Positions 61,329-64,000 of a stretch of 64,000 bases of DNA are shown here, one piece after another. The stretch is from positions 1,279,001 to 1,343,000 of the forward strand of contig JAOTON010000977.1 in assembly GCA_034440635.1 (NCBI GenBank). Direction: 5' to 3'. Position numbers and translations under genes: made by a program. The stretch is from Lepas anatifera (Eukaryota; Arthropoda; Thecostraca; Lepadidae). A model generated the notes under the pieces. It was not told the origin of the DNA and did not search any database. It saw nothing but the letters and a program-made list of their open reading frames with translations. The first letter of the stretch is position 1, and every line of letters starts with the position of its first letter.

Positions 61329-61509
61329 ATGAGCTCATGGTTGACGTCGAACTCTTTAATACAGCTGAAAAATGTATTAACAGCTGTGGGTGCTGTATAC
61401 ACGCTTCACACTCTATGTGATGTACTCCGGCTTGTGTGGCAGTTGTTGAGAGGCCACATTGTTCCAAGAATTACACCCACTAACACACTGGAATATGGAA
61501 AATGGGCAG
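61329..61509 (+). CDS. Alternative N-terminal exon 1b, HSD17B12/HSDL1-like dehydrogenase
   Basis: Met 61329 to the donor GTAAGT at 61510, ending in phase 1 like exon 1a. It encodes about 60 aa, with LKNVLTAVGAVYT, CDVLRLVWQLLRGHIVPR and TLEYGKWA. The pattern recalls human HSDL1, where a VGAWYT-like stretch and an IPR stretch precede YGRWAVVSG. It joins VVTGCTDGVGRAYA at 62910 in frame. Compared with exon 1a, the C-terminal half is conserved (LLxGHxxPR, LxYGKW) while the start is diverged, which points to an old exon duplication. Exon 1b looks the more typical of the two. Confidence 0.78.
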
Positions 61510-62234
61510 GTAAGTCAATTGCTGCAGAGTCACAGCTGTTTCAAGCTGTTGCGATATGAGCATCGACACTAACTTTTACTACATGCTATGGGATTCAAAT
61601 ACACTTTAGATTTTAGAAGCTTACGGAATCTGCGCTTGATTTAACCTTGAGTGATGGTGATGAATTATGTTTTGAAGCGTGATTTCAGTTTAATATTTCC
61701 AATACCGCGAAAAACAGTGATGGTGATAACGTGTGGCAGAGCGAGTAGGTACCGAGCTAGAAACGACTCTGCATCTCCGGCCTGGAAGTACTTTGATTTG
61801 TTTTTATATTTTTATTATAGATTGGTTTGGCATGGTTATAATGGGGAATGACTATTAATGTTAGAAATCTCCTTTTCAGAATTTTAAAGGATTGTGTTGT
61901 AGTCATGACTAACGTGATCCCCTGACATCAGCCTCCTCTCTGTGACCCGAATTCATTCTGGAACAGTTGTCGACTTGGGATAATCCTTGGTGACCTTTAC
62001 TAACAGGAGATTACCTTTGTCGATTTTTGCGGACGTGGGGCATCCTTGGCTGCCTTTTCCAACATGGCTGATTGATCCATGGTAGCATTTTACAACTTGG
62101 CATGATCTGCGGTAACATTTACAGACGTGAGATGATCTGATCCCCCTGCCAGCTAAGTCAATCCTTGGCGACTTCACGGGTTCTGCACTGACCTTTGATG
62201 AACTGTCAAATGGCGAGCTTTAGAGCAACATACC

Positions 62235-62909
62235 GCCGTTGACCTGACGACGGGCTGTGACCTGTGTTAACCTGATGTGACGAGCTGTGACCTGTGTTAA
62301 CTTGACGGGATCAGCAGTAGCGGTGACCTGTGCTGACCTGGCGTGACCAGCGGTGACCTGTGCTGACCTGGCGTGACCAGGGGTGACCTTTGCTGTCCTG
62401 GTGTGACCTTGCTGACCTGCCGTGACCACTGCCGACCTGAGGTGACCTGGCGTGACCACTGCTGACCTTTGCTGACCTGGCGTGACCAGCGGTGGACTGT
62501 GCTGACCTGGCGTGACCAGGGGTGATCTGTGCTGACCTGGCGTGACCAGGTGATCTGTGCTGACCTGCGTGACCACTGCCGACTTGTGTGACCTGGCGTG
62601 ACCACGCCGACTTTTGACCTGCGTGACCACTGCCGACTTGTGGTGACCTGGCGTGACCACTGCCGACTTGTGGTGACCTGCGTGACCACTGCCGACTTGT
62701 GGTGACCTGCGTGACCACTGCCGACTTGTGGTGACCTGGCGTGACCACTGCCGACTTGTGGTGACCTGGCGTGACCACTGCCGACTTGTAGTGACCTGCC
62801 GTGACCACTGCCGACCTGAGGTGACCTGCCGTGATCACTGCTGACCTGGCGTGACTAGCGGTGACCTGAGGTGACCTGGTGTGACCACTGCCGACCTGTG
62901 CTCGAACAG
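62235..62909 (+). repeat. Minisatellite running into the dehydrogenase 3' splice acceptor
   Basis: About twenty imperfect units of roughly 24-33 bp, typified by GTGACCTGGCGTGACCACTG followed by CCGACTTGTG, extend from about 62235 to within 20 bases of the acceptor. The acceptor context CCACTGCCGACCTGTGCTCGAACAG belongs to the last unit. Less regular TGACC-rich units reach back to about 61970. Long frames on the minus strand are artefacts of the repeat. Confidence 0.9.
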
Positions 62910-63032
62910 TTGTAACGGGCTGCACGGACGGCGTGGGTCGGGCGTATGCCAGGGAGCTGGCACGCCGCGGCAGCGCCCTCGTCCTCGTCAGCAGGTCCCA
63001 GCACAAGCTGGACGCCTTCGCTCAGGAGCTGC
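62910..63032 (+). CDS. Cofactor-binding exon of the HSD17B12/HSDL1-like SDR (gene continues beyond the window)
   Basis: Phase-1 entry after CGAACAG and phase-1 exit at the GTGAGT donor (63033). The 41 residues read VVTGCTDGVGRAYARELARR, then GSALVLVSRSQHKLDAFAQEL. This is the first beta-alpha-beta unit of a Rossmann fold: TGxxxGxG is the dinucleotide-binding loop, and the SR after the second strand is typical of NADP(H)-preferring SDRs. HSD17B12-like enzymes reduce 3-ketoacyl-CoA or steroids at the ER; HSDL1 is a catalytically impaired relative. The catalytic Ser-Tyr-Lys exon lies outside the window, so activity cannot be judged. Confidence 0.9.
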
Positions 63033-64000
63033 GTGAGTAGCTAACTCTTATCTAAAATGGAAGGCCTTCGCAGTAAAACGACTTGCATGGAGCTGTCGAA
63101 AGAGAGGACAGAATATTCTACATGATGTCTAAAACCACAACGCTTAAAACGCTGAAATATTAGAATAATCCAAGCGTACACAACATACCCGGCCCTCACC
63201 CAGTGCCGATCAAAATAGCTAAGGACGCTAAAAATTATGTTTATAAACTTTGAAGAAAATAAAACACTACAATTGTACCTTGTGGGACACGGCTAAGTTA
63301 GAATGGCATCACGACAGTTAAAAATGTAACGCTGCAGTAGCCTGAAAACTCTAAAACAAAGCTAAACACTAACTAGCAGGGATTTACAGAAAAAATGTTG
63401 TTGCTTAAACTAGAGCGCAAGCTAATCTCGGTATATACTAAATCTGTACTGTAAACAAACCTGAAAATATGCTGAAACAAAAAGTATAGGAAAATATCAG
63501 TAGGTATCTACTATAATGAGTGCAAACAAACCTGAATACGTACTGAAACTGGAAGGTGAAAGACCCCCATGAAAATGAATATAAAAGACTTAAAGGCGGG
63601 ATTGCTGAAACCAAAAGCAGTTTCAGGCACGGGGCAGGGCTAAGCACGATATTTTGGTGATTAGGTAAAGGTACCTTTTACCTGATAAAGGAATGCTGGA
63701 TTGACAGTCCCGGCACCGGGTGCCGAACGGTGTGCTTTATTTATGGGTACCTCTATTCACATACAGTTAAACTTATCTGGCCAGTAGGCGATAGCAAAAA
63801 TACGCTCCTGCTTTCGAACGCTCTTTTTACATGCTATATTTAGTATAAAGACTTCGATGGCCAGGATATGTACGTAACAGTAACTATGACAGTCATTTCC
63901 ATTTTGAAACTATGGTTCTTGAATGACTTCCATCGCCTTATCTGACAAGTAATAAATCGGCAGATTCCTCAGGTTATTTCCATAGCTTGTTTTAAAATTG
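63033..64000 (+). other. Start of the next dehydrogenase intron
   Basis: AT-rich. No further exon is seen before the window ends. Confidence 0.4.

Noticed and set aside
62220..63006. Long minus-strand open frames of up to 231 codons
   Set aside because: They read through the tandem array and the antisense of the dehydrogenase exon; they are repeat artefacts.

Overview
This window looks like genomic DNA from an arthropod, possibly a crustacean. The species cannot be named from the sequence. The evidence is intron-rich genes with GT-AG splicing and GC-rich coding exons in AT-richer introns, animal-only gene families, a CR1-like non-LTR retrotransposon, tRNA-derived SINEs, many small MITE-type elements, and an interstitial block of the arthropod-type telomere repeat (TTAGG/CCTAA).

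Three host genes can be assembled exon by exon. (1) 9.1-23.5 kb, + strand: a complete LARGE-type bifunctional xylosyl/glucuronyltransferase of 12 coding exons, about 721-726 aa, with a Golgi anchor, coiled coil, GT8 domain with DTD and GT49 domain with DID. (2) 28.1-41.5 kb, - strand: a complete seven-exon proton-coupled amino-acid transporter of the SLC36 family, 480 aa, with two acidic dileucine motifs in its N-terminal tail. (3) 58.0-64 kb, + strand: the 5' part of a short-chain dehydrogenase of the HSD17B12/HSDL1 type. It has two alternative N-terminal exons that end in the same splice phase and feed one cofactor-binding exon; the rest lies beyond the window. The three genes share no obvious pathway.

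The space between and inside the genes is mostly repeats. A CR1-like LINE at about 44.5-49.2 kb has an intact 947-aa endonuclease/reverse transcriptase and an ORF1 (PHD finger) disturbed by two small indels that cancel each other. Older relatives lie at 2.8-5.0, 43.0, 49.2-49.6 and 51.8-52.1 kb, and an unrelated RT remnant lies at 59.5-60 kb. Several MITE families are flanked by TTAA, as piggyBac-type elements are. One of them sits inside the 2.8-5.0 kb LINE, and removing it with one TTAA rejoins the reading frame. A hAT-type MITE has an 8-bp target duplication, and a roughly 400-bp hairpin lies in a LARGE intron. Several of the TTAA elements and related repeats are packed with AGGTCA half-sites.

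The most unusual signal is that tandem arrays sit directly on splice sites in all three genes: a 16-fold reiterated 5' splice donor and a reiterated acceptor in LARGE, a reiterated acceptor and a roughly 480-nt (CT)n pyrimidine tract in the SLC36 gene, and an array running into the acceptor of the dehydrogenase gene.
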